Assembly (NCBI RefSeq): GCF_022662475.1 | Contig: NZ_JAKNQQ010000003.1 | Span: forward strand, 1-64,000 | Length of the DNA stretch: 64,000 nucleotides | Source of the DNA: Sphingomonas sp. TREG-RG-20F-R18-01 | Lineage (GTDB): Bacteria > Pseudomonadota > Alphaproteobacteria > Sphingomonadales > Sphingomonadaceae | Direction: 5' to 3' | In this document: one piece after another, positions 52,542 to 62,405 of the stretch | How positions within the stretch are numbered: position 1 is the stretch's first letter | Layout of the letters: the number at the start of each line of letters is the position of its first letter | The notes under the pieces: model-generated | What the model saw: only the letters and a program-made list of their open reading frames with translations | Database searches by the model: none | Told to the model about the DNA's origin: nothing | Made by a program: the position numbers and the translations under genes

Positions 52542-55500
52542 ATGAAGGAATTAACGCTCAATCTCGTTCGGCATCAGCGTGGCAGTCTCGCCATGCGCGC
52601 GAGCGTGTCGGTAGCCGCTTTGCTGGCCGCCAGCGCCAGTGGGAGCGCGTGGGCACAAGCGGAAACGCAGGCAATTGCGCCGGACACGGCCCAGGCCGCA
52701 GCGCCCGCGAAGGAAACCAACGCGCCGGTTGCCGCCGAGGCGGGTAGCGATATCGTCGTCACGGGGCGCCGCGCCGCACTCCAGGCCGCCGACGAACGCA
52801 AGCGTCGCAGCGAAACGATCGTCGATTCGGTCGTCGCCGACGATGCGGGCAAGCTGCCCGACAATTCGATTACCGAGGTGCTGCAGCGTGTGTCGGGCGT
52901 GTCGATCGTCCGTTTCGCCGCACTCGGCGATCCCGATCACTATTCGGTCCAGGGTTCGGGCGTGCAGGTGCGCGGTCTGACCGGCGTGGCGTCGCGCCTC
53001 AACGGCCGCGAGATCTTCAGCGCGAACAATGGCCGCGCGATCCTGTGGAGCGATGTGACCCCCGAGCTGATGTCGGCGGTCGATGTCTACAAGGCCTCCA
53101 CCGCGGATCTGATCGAGGGCGGCACCGGCGGCCAGATTGATTTGCGGACCAAGATGCCGTTCGATTTCAACGGCAAGTTTCACGTCGCGGGAACCGGCGA
53201 ACTGGCGGTCGGCGACATGGCGAACAAGGCCGATCCTTCCGGCTCGGTGCTCGTGACCGATTCGTTCGAGACGCCGATCGGCCGGATCGGCCTGCTCGGC
53301 GACATTGCATTCAGCCAGTTCAGCTCGCTGTCGCAGTTCATCCGCACCAGCCCGTACTTCAAGACCGCGCTCAGCGATGGCACCAACAAATATGTCCCGA
53401 GCGGCTTCGCCTATGGCGACGAGGCGTTCCAGTACAAGCGCTACGGCATCTACGGCGCCGCGCAGTGGCAGCCGGCCGAATCGCTGATCTTCACCGGCAG
53501 CTTCTTCCAGTCGCGCTACAAGAGCCAGTCGAGCGACTACGGTACGCAGCTCGATTCGCAGACGCTCGCGGTCGATCCGGCGAGCAGCACGTTCGACAGC
53601 AACGGGTTGCTGACGAGCACGAACGCACTCTACAATCGTGATCCGAAGACCTTCCTGCCGACCGGCCAGGCGATCACCAGCAGCGGTAACAAGGGCTTCG
53701 TCCAGAGCAATACCGTGACGCGCGATTACTCGCTGTCGTTCGCCTGGGCGCCCGCCGACAGCCATCTGTCGGTCAAGGGCTCGCTGCAGCGCGTCGATTC
53801 GCATCAGGTCTATGATCGCATCGATATCTTCCGCGATCTTGGTTTCGGGCAGAGCTATGGCATCGACCTGCGCGGGGACCTGCCGCAGATCAGCGTCAGC
53901 CCGGGGACGCAGGCATCGTTCGCCAATCCGGCGAATTACTTCTGGTCGGCCTCGATGCCGCACAACGAGAACAACACCGGCCGGCTCGACGCCGGGCAGC
54001 TCGATGCGGAATATAAGTTCGAGGACAGCTTCTTCCGGTCGATCAAGGTCGGCGGCCGCTATGCCAAGCGGACCGAGCGCGATCTCGCGAACGGCTACAA
54101 CTGGACCGCGCTCGGCCGCGGCTGGAACGGCGATCCGCAGCTGACCTACGCCAATGCGGCAGCGGGCGACGTCGCGACGCACGCGTTCAAGGACTTCTTC
54201 CGGGGCGCCGCGACACTGCCGGGCAACCTGATGTTCGCGTCGGAGAACCTGGCGTCGCGCTTCAACGTCAACCGTACCGGGTTGGTGCAGTCGCCGCCCG
54301 CTGGCTTCTGCGGTGCTCCAGGCTCCGCTACGTACAATGACTGTTCCGCGTCGGGGCCGTTGCCGGCGACCGGCTATGGCGGTCTTTCTGGGATTCGCGC
54401 CCCGGGCTTCGTGCTGCCGGGCGACCTGACCACGAACCGCACCGAGAACATCGCGGGCTATGCCCTGGTCCGCTTCGGGCCTCAGGGCAACGCGCCGGGC
54501 ATTTCGGGGAACGTCGGCGTGCGCGTCGTGCACATCCAGAATGAGGGCAGCGGTTTCGTTCAGCAGAACGGTGGCACGGCCTTCATCCGCAACGGTGTCC
54601 AGCAGATTCTGGCCAACACCTATGTCCCGCGCGGCGGCAAGGCCGACTTCACCCGCGTCCTGCCGTCGGTCAACCTCGAATACGCCCTCACCGATCGGAT
54701 CAAGATCCGCGGAGGCTACAACATCACGATGGATCTCCCGACCTTCAGCGCGTTGCGCGCTTCGGGTTCGGTCGGTGTCAACACGATCAGCGATCCGAAT
54801 GCCCCGACGGGGGCGATCGGTAACTTCAACAACTTCACCGCGGACACGGGCAATCCGTTGCTCAAGCCGACGCTCTCGAACAACGTCGATCTGTCGTTCG
54901 AATATTACGGGCGCAAGGGCACGTCGTTCCACATTGCGCCGTTCTACAAGCGGCTGACCAACCTGCCGATCTTCTCGCTGACCAACCGGCAGGTGAACGT
55001 GGTGTTCACCGACGGGTCGACCGAAAGCGTTACGGCCTCCGCCACCGATTACAGCAACTCGACCAAGGCGGCGACCGTCAAGGGCGTCGAGGTCGGCGGC
55101 CGCTTCTTCCTCGACATGCTGCCGGGCGCGCTCGCCGGGTTCGGGTTCGAGGGCAATTACACTTTCATCAAGAGCAGCAATCCCGGCGATCTGTATCGCG
55201 ACATTACCGGGACGATCAAAAACGACGCGCCGCTGGTTGGCTTGTCGAAGCACAACTTCAACGCGACGTTGCTCTATGAGCGGAACCCGGTGTCATTGCG
55301 CGTCGCCTATTCGTGGCGCTCGCAATATCTGCTGTCGACCAACAGCAACGGCACCAATTCGCCCTACACCTATTACAGCGCGCCGAACGTGGTCACCAAC
55401 CAGGACGGCGGAACCGACCCTTCCACGCAGATCGCGCTGCCGATCTATGGCGGCAATTACGGGTCGATCGACGCTGGCGTTCGCTTCAAAGTGACCCAGA

Positions 55501-55646
55501 ACCTGTCGTTCGGGATACAGGGAACGAACCTGACCGCGTCCACGCAGCGCACGCTGATGGGCGGGTATCCGAACGGCAAGCTGGTGGGCCGGAGCTGGTT
55601 CCAGGCCGATCGCCGGATCAGTACTGGCATCAACCTGGCCTTCTGA
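52542..55646 (+). CDS. TonB-dependent receptor of the carbohydrate-uptake (CUT) type
   Basis: A 1034-residue receptor. The signal region (ASVSVAALLAASASGSAWAQ) is followed by an alanine-rich linker and a TonB-box-like SDIVVTGRRAALQAADERKR. The plug domain has ITEVLQRVSGVSIVRF and VQVRGLTGVASRLNGREIFS. The long barrel ends in ISTGINLAF. This ~1000-residue architecture with the AADERKR segment is typical of sphingomonad/Caulobacter/Xanthomonas receptors for plant oligosaccharides. The GH74 and GH31 genes downstream suggest xyloglucan oligosaccharides as ligand. Confidence 0.93.
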   Translation: MKELTLNLVRHQRGSLAMRASVSVAALLAASASGSAWAQAETQAIAPDTAQAAAPAKETNAPVAAEAGSDIVVTGRRAALQAADERKRRSETIVDSVVADDAGKLPDNSITEVLQRVSGVSIVRFAALGDPDHYSVQGSGVQVRGLTGVASRLNGREIFSANNGRAILWSDVTPELMSAVDVYKASTADLIEGGTGGQIDLRTKMPFDFNGKFHVAGTGELAVGDMANKADPSGSVLVTDSFETPIGRIGLLGDIAFSQFSSLSQFIRTSPYFKTALSDGTNKYVPSGFAYGDEAFQYKRYGIYGAAQWQPAESLIFTGSFFQSRYKSQSSDYGTQLDSQTLAVDPASSTFDSNGLLTSTNALYNRDPKTFLPTGQAITSSGNKGFVQSNTVTRDYSLSFAWAPADSHLSVKGSLQRVDSHQVYDRIDIFRDLGFGQSYGIDLRGDLPQISVSPGTQASFANPANYFWSASMPHNENNTGRLDAGQLDAEYKFEDSFFRSIKVGGRYAKRTERDLANGYNWTALGRGWNGDPQLTYANAAAGDVATHAFKDFFRGAATLPGNLMFASENLASRFNVNRTGLVQSPPAGFCGAPGSATYNDCSASGPLPATGYGGLSGIRAPGFVLPGDLTTNRTENIAGYALVRFGPQGNAPGISGNVGVRVVHIQNEGSGFVQQNGGTAFIRNGVQQILANTYVPRGGKADFTRVLPSVNLEYALTDRIKIRGGYNITMDLPTFSALRASGSVGVNTISDPNAPTGAIGNFNNFTADTGNPLLKPTLSNNVDLSFEYYGRKGTSFHIAPFYKRLTNLPIFSLTNRQVNVVFTDGSTESVTASATDYSNSTKAATVKGVEVGGRFFLDMLPGALAGFGFEGNYTFIKSSNPGDLYRDITGTIKNDAPLVGLSKHNFNATLLYERNPVSLRVAYSWRSQYLLSTNSNGTNSPYTYYSAPNVVTNQDGGTDPSTQIALPIYGGNYGSIDAGVRFKVTQNLSFGIQGTNLTASTQRTLMGGYPNGKLVGRSWFQADRRISTGINLAF

Positions 55647-55655
55647 CGATGATGC

Positions 55656-55683
55656 GCCCGCCGCCGAGGTGATGGCGGCGGGC
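55656..55683. terminator. Hairpin between TonB receptor and halogenase-like gene
   Basis: GCCCGCCGCC (55656-55665) pairs perfectly with 55674-55683 across an 8-base loop, 9 bases after the receptor stop. Because the following gene has its own strong ribosome site and the same direction, this is likely a partial terminator or mRNA-processing point rather than the end of the operon. Confidence 0.55.
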
Positions 55684-55702
55684 GAGCGAGCGGAGGGACG
55701 GA

Positions 55703-57253
55703 ATGGGCAAGCGCGTGCTGATCGTGGGCGGTGGGACCGCCGGGTGGCTGACTGCGGGGTATCTCGCCAAGCGGCTCGGCGCGGATCTTCCCGGCGGCGT
55801 CGCCATCACGCTCGTCGAGTCCCGCGATATCGGCGTTCTCGGCGTCGGCGAGGGGACGTTCCCGACGATCCGGCGCACGCTGGAGACGATCGGCATCGAC
55901 GAGGCGGAGCTCGTCCGGCGGTGCGGCGCGACCTTCAAGCAGGGCGCCAAGTTCGTGCACTGGCGCCATGCGCCAGGGCAGGGGGCTACCGATCATTACT
56001 CGCACCCGTTCCAGGTCGCGGACGCAAGCGACGGGCTCGACCTGCTGCCCTATTGGCTGCTGGGGCACGGCGGCCCAGAGAATTGGGACGAGGTCTCCAA
56101 CCCGCAGAAAAAGGCCGCCGACCGGCAACGCGCGCCCAAGCTGCCGAGCAACCCCGATTATGTCGGCCCGCTCAACTACGCCTTCCATTTCGATGCGATC
56201 GCGCTTGCCGGACTGTTGCGCGAACAGGCGGTGAAGAACGGCGTCCGGCACCTCACCGATACCGTAAAGGAAGTGCTGCTCGCCGAGGACGGCGCGATCG
56301 CCGGGGTGCGTACCGAGCAGAATGGGGTGCTCGATGCGGATCTGTACGTGGACTGCACCGGCTTTCGCGCCGAGCTGATCGGCAAGGCGATGGGCGTGCC
56401 GTTCAAGTCATGCCGCGACGTGCTGTTCTGCAATCGCGCGATCGCCGCGCAACTGCCCTATGCACGGCCGGATGATCCGATCGCGTCCTACACGATCTCG
56501 ACCGCGCAGGATTCTGGCTGGATCTGGGACATCGGGCTCGATCGCCGCCGCGGCATCGGGCACGTCTATTCGTCCGACCATAGCGACGACGAGGCCGCCG
56601 AGCGCGTGTTGCGCGGGTATCTCGGCGCGGCCGGGGCAGATGCCGACGTCCGCCACTTCAAGTTCGAGGGGGGCTATCGCGAGACCAACTGGGTCAAAAA
56701 CTGCGTCGCGGTCGGGTTGTCGAGCGGGTTCTTCGAACCGCTCGAGGCGACCGGCATCGCGTTCGCCGAAGTGTCCGCGGGAATGATCGCCAACCTGTTC
56801 CCCTGGGGTGGCGACTATGAGACGTCGGCGCGCCAGTTCAACACGAACCTGCTGCGCCGCTACGAACGCGCGCTCGACTTCATCAAGCTGCATTATTGCA
56901 TCTCGGAACGGACCGACACCGCCTTCTGGCGCGACAATGTCGCCGATGCGTCGGTGCCCGACAGCCTGCTCGAAATGCTCGACCGCTGGCGCTTCCGGCC
57001 TCCCAACGAGCTCGACATCGACGGGCAGATCGACATCTTTACCGAGGCGAGCTGGCAGTACGTCCTGTATGGCACGGGCTGGAAGACCGACCTGAGCGCG
57101 AAGGCGGGCGCGCTGCGCTATCACGAGGATGCGCGGCGCGCGTTCGCGGAAGTGCGGCGACAGGCGGACTATGCGATCGCCAATTTGCCATCGAACCGTG
57201 ATCTGGTGAACTTCGCGCAGACGCGGCGCTTCGGTACGCGGGCGGCGGCGTGA
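55703..57253 (+). CDS. Flavin-dependent tryptophan-halogenase-family protein
   Basis: A 516-residue member of the PrnA-like family. FAD-binding GGGTAGW is at residues 9-15, the active-site lysine at exactly Lys79 (TFKQG), and a glutamate at 345 or 348 (FEPLEATG) where PrnA has Glu346. The halogenase signature WxWxIP is here W273-I-W275-D-I277-G278, with the proline replaced by glycine. Genes of this type accompany TonB receptors in many sphingomonad sugar loci; their substrate is unknown. It needs a flavin reductase, not seen here. Confidence 0.88.
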   Translation: MGKRVLIVGGGTAGWLTAGYLAKRLGADLPGGVAITLVESRDIGVLGVGEGTFPTIRRTLETIGIDEAELVRRCGATFKQGAKFVHWRHAPGQGATDHYSHPFQVADASDGLDLLPYWLLGHGGPENWDEVSNPQKKAADRQRAPKLPSNPDYVGPLNYAFHFDAIALAGLLREQAVKNGVRHLTDTVKEVLLAEDGAIAGVRTEQNGVLDADLYVDCTGFRAELIGKAMGVPFKSCRDVLFCNRAIAAQLPYARPDDPIASYTISTAQDSGWIWDIGLDRRRGIGHVYSSDHSDDEAAERVLRGYLGAAGADADVRHFKFEGGYRETNWVKNCVAVGLSSGFFEPLEATGIAFAEVSAGMIANLFPWGGDYETSARQFNTNLLRRYERALDFIKLHYCISERTDTAFWRDNVADASVPDSLLEMLDRWRFRPPNELDIDGQIDIFTEASWQYVLYGTGWKTDLSAKAGALRYHEDARRAFAEVRRQADYAIANLPSNRDLVNFAQTRRFGTRAAA

Positions 57254-57266
57254 GGCTGTTGCGCGC

Positions 57267-59477
57267 ATGACCCGATCGGTGGCGGCATGGACCGCGATCG
57301 CCGCGGCGGTCGCCCTGTCGCTGCCGATCCCGGGTTCGGCGCGGACGCCTGCGCGCGTGCCGTATCGCTGGACCAACGTGACGGTCGGTGCGGGTGGCTA
57401 TGCGCCCAATATCGTCTTCAGCCCGGCCGAACGGGGTCTGGCCTATCTGCGCACCGACATGGGCGGGGCGTATCGCTGGGACGCTGCGGCTCGGCGCTGG
57501 CTACCGCTGCAGGACGGCAATGCGACGCCGAGCTTCATGGGGATCGAAAGCATCGCCCCCGACCCGCGCAACCCCGACGTCGTCTATATGGCGGCGGGGA
57601 TGAACGCCGGTCAGCCCGCCGCGATTCTGCGCTCGGCGGACCGGGGGCGGACGTGGCGCGTCACGCCGGTGCCGTTCGCGATGGGTGGCAACGAGGATGG
57701 CCGCGGCCTCGGCGAGCGGCTGGCGGTCGATCCCAATGACACGCGCCGCCTGTTCTTCGGCTCGCGCCACGACGGCTTGTGGCGCAGCGACGATGCGGGC
57801 GCGACCTGGGCCAAGGTCACGGCCTTCCCGGTCACGGGACTCGGACGACCAGCGCCACGCCAGACGCATGGCGGCGTCGCCTTCGTCGCGATCGACCCGA
57901 CGAGCCGGGGCGCGGGACACGCGTCGCAGCGGATCTGGGCCGGGGTCGCCGATCCGGGCGATACGCACCTCTATCGTTCAGACGACGGCGGCGCTTCCTG
58001 GGTCGCGGCGACCGGCCCCGCGCTGCTGGCCGCAAAGGGCGTCGTCGACTCCCGCGGCGTGCTGTGGGTCGGTTACGCGAGCGGGCTCGGCCCGAGCGGG
58101 ATCGCGACGGGGGCGGTGTGGCGCTACCAGCCCGACGGGCGCGGACGCGACGTAACCCCCGCAGCGTGGCGTGACACCGGCGCGGAGGGCGCGTTCCTCG
58201 GGGTCGCGGTCTCGCCGATGCGTCCCGGCACGGTCGCGGTCAGCACGGTCGATCGCTACCGCCACGGCGATTCGCTCTGGCTCACCCGCAACGACGGCGC
58301 CGACTGGAGCGATGTCGGCACGCGGAGCCGACGCGACGTGGCGCAGACGCCGTTCCTGTTGCACGAGGGCAAGGGTGCCGATTTCGGGCACTGGATTTCC
58401 GGCCTCGCGATCGATCCGTTCGATCCGGGGCATGTCGCCTACACGACCGGTGCCACGGTCTACGCGACCAAGTCGATCGATGGTGCTGCGGTCGATTGGA
58501 CTCCCTGGACCAAAGGCATCGAACAGACCGCGATCATCACGCTCGTCTCGCCGACCGGCGGTGCGCCCCTGATCTCCGGGTTCGGCGATCTTGCGGGCTT
58601 CGTCCACGACGATCTCGACCGGTCGCCGCAGCCGACCTTCGTCAACCCGTACATGTCGAACACCAATGCGATCGACTACGCGGGCCTCGCGCCGAACGTG
58701 ATCGTCCGCACCGGCAGTTTGTACCTTGATCGCCCACGCGAAGCCTCGATCGGGCGGTCCGAGGATGGCGGTCGGACCTGGACGATGCTCAAGCTGCCGC
58801 CGATGGGCGATCCGCCAGCGCGCGCGGATCTGAACGGCGACTGGCCGATCGCCGTGTCGGCGGACGGCACGACGATGGTGGTCACGACCCCGGTCCCGCA
58901 AGTCTCGCGCGATCGCGGGCGGAGCTGGTCGCCGGTGCGCGGCCTGCCCGGAAAGACCCGCGCCGTTGCCGACAAGCGCGATCCGCGCCTGTTCTACGCC
59001 GTCGATGCCGATCGCGGACGGCTCCTCGTCTCGCAAGATGCGGCGGCGAGTTTCGCACCCGTTGCGGGGCATGGCCTGCCAGCCGACCTGACACCCGCCG
59101 GTCGCCGGGGCCGCGAGGCGCAAAGCGCACTGCTCGCTGCCCCCGACCGCGCTGGCACATTGTGGCTGCAGGTGGGCGAACGGTTGTTTCTCAGCACCAA
59201 CGGCGGCGTGACACTTGTGCCAGCGAGCGGCGCGCTGCACGTCGAGCTTTTCGGGCTCGGCAAGGGCGCGCTGTTCGCAGTCGGGACGCTGGAGGGCATC
59301 CGCGGCGTGTGGCGCTCGGTCGATGCGGGCAAGATCTGGTCGCGGATCGACGACGACGCGCATCGCTGGGGCGGTCGCTACCGCGTCGTCTCGGGCGATC
59401 CCCGCCGCGCGGGTCGCGTCTACCTCGGCACCGATGGACGGGGCATATTCTACGGTGACCCCGTGGCGGCGCGATGA
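57267..59477 (+). CDS. Secreted GH74-like endo-xyloglucanase
   Basis: A 736-residue protein with a signal peptide ending near PGSARTP. It consists of two seven-bladed propellers recognisable by repeated Asp-box-like motifs (SADRGRTW, SDDAGATW, SDDGGASW, SEDGGRTW, SRDRGRSW). The start YRWTNVTVGAGGYAPNIVFS and the early RTDMGGAYRWD are highly typical of GH74 enzymes that cut the glucan backbone of xyloglucan. It follows the halogenase-like gene by 13 bases, in the same operon. Confidence 0.9.
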   Translation: MTRSVAAWTAIAAAVALSLPIPGSARTPARVPYRWTNVTVGAGGYAPNIVFSPAERGLAYLRTDMGGAYRWDAAARRWLPLQDGNATPSFMGIESIAPDPRNPDVVYMAAGMNAGQPAAILRSADRGRTWRVTPVPFAMGGNEDGRGLGERLAVDPNDTRRLFFGSRHDGLWRSDDAGATWAKVTAFPVTGLGRPAPRQTHGGVAFVAIDPTSRGAGHASQRIWAGVADPGDTHLYRSDDGGASWVAATGPALLAAKGVVDSRGVLWVGYASGLGPSGIATGAVWRYQPDGRGRDVTPAAWRDTGAEGAFLGVAVSPMRPGTVAVSTVDRYRHGDSLWLTRNDGADWSDVGTRSRRDVAQTPFLLHEGKGADFGHWISGLAIDPFDPGHVAYTTGATVYATKSIDGAAVDWTPWTKGIEQTAIITLVSPTGGAPLISGFGDLAGFVHDDLDRSPQPTFVNPYMSNTNAIDYAGLAPNVIVRTGSLYLDRPREASIGRSEDGGRTWTMLKLPPMGDPPARADLNGDWPIAVSADGTTMVVTTPVPQVSRDRGRSWSPVRGLPGKTRAVADKRDPRLFYAVDADRGRLLVSQDAAASFAPVAGHGLPADLTPAGRRGREAQSALLAAPDRAGTLWLQVGERLFLSTNGGVTLVPASGALHVELFGLGKGALFAVGTLEGIRGVWRSVDAGKIWSRIDDDAHRWGGRYRVVSGDPRRAGRVYLGTDGRGIFYGDPVAAR

Positions 59478-59511
59478 TCTTTCACCCCATACGCCATCCG
59501 GGAGAATGACG

Positions 59512-62379
59512 ATGAAACCTCTGATCACGGCGCTGCTGTTCGGCAGCGCGCTGACCTCGGTGGCGGCCCATGCGCAGCGGTTCGAGCGCACCGCTGACGG
59601 CGTCAAGGTCACCCCCGCCACCGGCCCCGGCCAGAGCGTCGAACTCACCGTCCACGGCGACGGGATCATCCATGTCGTCACGACGCCGAAGGGCGGCGGA
59701 ACGGCTTCCCGCGCGCCGAGCCTGATGGTCGCGCAGCCACCCGTGGCGGGCGCGTTCAAAGTGACCGAAACCGCAGGGCAGGTGCGCATCACCACCGCAA
59801 GGGCGACCGCGGAAGTCGCGCTCGCGACCGGGCAGGTGCGTTTCCTCGACCCCACCGGCAAGCCGTTGCTCGAAGAGTCCGGTCCCGTCCGCTTCGCCGC
59901 GACCGAGGCGGACGGCAAGCCGTTCGTCTCGGTCTCGCAGCAGTTCAATCGCGGCACCGACGAGGCGCTCTATGGCCTCGGCCAGCACCAGAACACGCAG
60001 ATGGATTACAACGGCGAGGACATCGATCTCGCGCAGCACAACATGGATATCGGCGTGCCCTTCGTCGTGTCGACGCGCGGCTACGGCCTGTTGTGGGACA
60101 ACAATGCGATCACGCGCTTCGGCAACCCCGAGCCTTATGCCTTCGTCGGCGCGGGGATGAAGGTCAGCAGCGGGGGCAAGCCCGGCTGGCGCGCGGAGTA
60201 TTTCCTCGATGGCAAGCCCGCGGTGACGCGGCAGGAAGCAACGATCAACTATCAGTACATCAAGGACCAGAAGACCTGGCCCGAGGCGGCCAAGGCCCGC
60301 ACCGTCGCGGCGACCGGCGGCCAGAACACTGCGGGCAATGCCGTGCAGAAGCAGACCGTGGTGTGGAGCGGCGACGTGCTGCCGACGGTGACAGGCACGC
60401 ACAAGTTCCGGCTCTACGGCTCGAGCTATTACAAGGTCTATGCCGACGGGAAGCTCGTGCTCGATCGCTGGCGCCAGAACTGGAACCCCTGGTACGCGAA
60501 CGTCGACCTACCGATGACGGCGGGCAAGGCGGTCGCGATCCGCATCGAGTGGGAGCCGAACGCCGGGTACATGGCCTTCTTCCATAGCGATCCGCTCCCC
60601 GAGGCCGATCGCCATTCGCTGTGGTTCACCAGCGAGGTCGGGCAGGCGAAGGACTATTGGTTCATCCCCGGCGGCAGCATCGACGGCGCGATCGCGGGCT
60701 ATCGCCAGATCACCGGCAAAGCCGAGATGATGCCCAAATGGGCATACGGCTTCTGGCAGTCGCGCCAGCGCTACGAGACAGCGGACGCGCTGACCGGCGT
60801 CGTTGCGCGCTATCGCAAGATGAAGATCCCGCTCGACAATATCGTGCTCGACTGGCGTTATTGGCAGGATCCCGACTGGGGCAGCCATCGCTTCGACGCC
60901 ACGCGCTTTCCCGATCCGGCGAAGATGCTCGCCGACGTCCACGCCGATCACGCCAATTTCATGATCTCGGTCTGGCCGAAATTCTACCCGACCACGGACA
61001 CCTACAAGGAACTCGCGGCGGCGGGCGTGGTGTATCAGGGCAATCTGCGGCAGGGAAACAAGGACTGGGTCGGCCCGGGCTTCAAGAGCACGGTCTACGA
61101 TCCCTATGCCGCCGCAGGGCGCAAGATCTTCTGGAAACAGATCGAGGGGCGGCTGGCCAACCTCGGCGTCGATGCGTGGTGGGCGGATGCGTCCGAACCC
61201 GACATGCATTCGAACACCTCGATCCCTGAGCGGATCGACGCGATGGGGCCGACCGCGGCCGGCCCCGCGGCGCAATATTTCAACAGCTATCCGCTGATGA
61301 ACGCGCGCGCCTTCTTCGACGGCTGGACCGCATACAAGCCGGACGTTCGCCCGTTCCTGCTCACCCGCTCGGGGTTCGCCGGATTGCAGCGTTATGGCGG
61401 GGCGATCTGGTCGGGGGACGTGGCAAGCCGCTGGTACGATCTGCGCGCGCAGATTTCGGCGGGGGTCAATGCGTCGATGTCGGGTATTCCCAACTGGACG
61501 CACGACATCGGCGGCTTCGCGCTCGAGGATCGCTTTTCGAGCAAGACGCCGACCGCGGCCAATCTGGACGAATGGCGCGAGCTCAATCTGCGCTGGTTCC
61601 AGTTCGGCGCGTTCAGCCCGCTGTTCCGCAGCCACGGCGAATATCCGTATCGCGAAATATACGAGATCAGCCCCGAAGGCTCGCCGATGCGCGCGTCGAT
61701 GCTCCGCTACGACACGCTGCGCTATCGCCTGATGCCGTATATCTACACGGTGGGGGCTGACACCTACATGAAGGACGGCAGCATCATGCGCGCGCTCGCC
61801 GCCGGGTTCGCGGACGACCGCGAGGTGCGCCGGATCGACGACGAATATCTCTTTGGCGATGCGTTCCTGGTCGCGCCGGTCACCGCGTACAAGGCGCGCA
61901 CGCGGTCGGTCTATTTCCCGGCCGGAACGCGCTGGTATGACTTTGACACCGGCCGCGCCTATCAAGGCGGCGCGCGCGTTACGGTCGATGCGCCGTTCGA
62001 GCGGCTGCCGCTGTTCGTCCGCGCCGGTGCGATCGTGCCGACGGGGCCGGTCACGCAATATGTCGACGAGCATCGGGATGCGCCGGTGACGATTCTCGTC
62101 TACCCAGGCGCGGACGGCAGCTTCTCGCTGTACGAGGATGACGGCCGGTCCACCGCGTACAAGTCCGGCGCCTATTCCCGCATTCCGATCGCCTATGACG
62201 ATCGGACGGGGACGGTCCGCTTCGGCAAGCGGGTGGGCGGTGGCTGGAACGGGATGCCCGCAACGCGCAAGCTGCGCGTGCAATGGATCGTCGCGGGCCA
62301 GCCTGCCCGCGACGGCGCGTACGATGCCGAGGTGACCTACACCGGCCAACCGGTCATGCTGGCGAAAAAGCGCGGTTGA
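59512..62379 (+). CDS. GH31 alpha-xylosidase with inserted PA14 domain
   Basis: A 955-residue exported glycosidase. A signal peptide ends near VAAHAQ. After the N-terminal beta domain a PA14-type carbohydrate-binding domain is inserted (~225-370: GWRAEYFLDG, FRLYGSSYYKVYADGKLVLD). The GH31 barrel follows, with nucleophile Asp in WWADASEPD (~residue 560) and the acid/base Asp in WSGDVASRW. This layout matches bacterial xylosidases that remove xylose from xyloglucan oligosaccharides. ATG 59512 is preferred over 59506 because GGAG lies 8 bases before it. Confidence 0.92.
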   Translation: MKPLITALLFGSALTSVAAHAQRFERTADGVKVTPATGPGQSVELTVHGDGIIHVVTTPKGGGTASRAPSLMVAQPPVAGAFKVTETAGQVRITTARATAEVALATGQVRFLDPTGKPLLEESGPVRFAATEADGKPFVSVSQQFNRGTDEALYGLGQHQNTQMDYNGEDIDLAQHNMDIGVPFVVSTRGYGLLWDNNAITRFGNPEPYAFVGAGMKVSSGGKPGWRAEYFLDGKPAVTRQEATINYQYIKDQKTWPEAAKARTVAATGGQNTAGNAVQKQTVVWSGDVLPTVTGTHKFRLYGSSYYKVYADGKLVLDRWRQNWNPWYANVDLPMTAGKAVAIRIEWEPNAGYMAFFHSDPLPEADRHSLWFTSEVGQAKDYWFIPGGSIDGAIAGYRQITGKAEMMPKWAYGFWQSRQRYETADALTGVVARYRKMKIPLDNIVLDWRYWQDPDWGSHRFDATRFPDPAKMLADVHADHANFMISVWPKFYPTTDTYKELAAAGVVYQGNLRQGNKDWVGPGFKSTVYDPYAAAGRKIFWKQIEGRLANLGVDAWWADASEPDMHSNTSIPERIDAMGPTAAGPAAQYFNSYPLMNARAFFDGWTAYKPDVRPFLLTRSGFAGLQRYGGAIWSGDVASRWYDLRAQISAGVNASMSGIPNWTHDIGGFALEDRFSSKTPTAANLDEWRELNLRWFQFGAFSPLFRSHGEYPYREIYEISPEGSPMRASMLRYDTLRYRLMPYIYTVGADTYMKDGSIMRALAAGFADDREVRRIDDEYLFGDAFLVAPVTAYKARTRSVYFPAGTRWYDFDTGRAYQGGARVTVDAPFERLPLFVRAGAIVPTGPVTQYVDEHRDAPVTILVYPGADGSFSLYEDDGRSTAYKSGAYSRIPIAYDDRTGTVRFGKRVGGGWNGMPATRKLRVQWIVAGQPARDGAYDAEVTYTGQPVMLAKKRG

Positions 62380-62405
62380 CTGCTCAGGACCAGCGGCGCG
62401 CTGTG

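Noticed and set aside
52551..55253. 900-codon open frame on the minus strand
   Set aside because: It is antisense to the TonB receptor, has no family resemblance and reflects the strong third-position G+C bias of the real gene. Similar long antisense frames at 36741-39233, 57978-59957 and 60508-62349 were rejected for the same reason.
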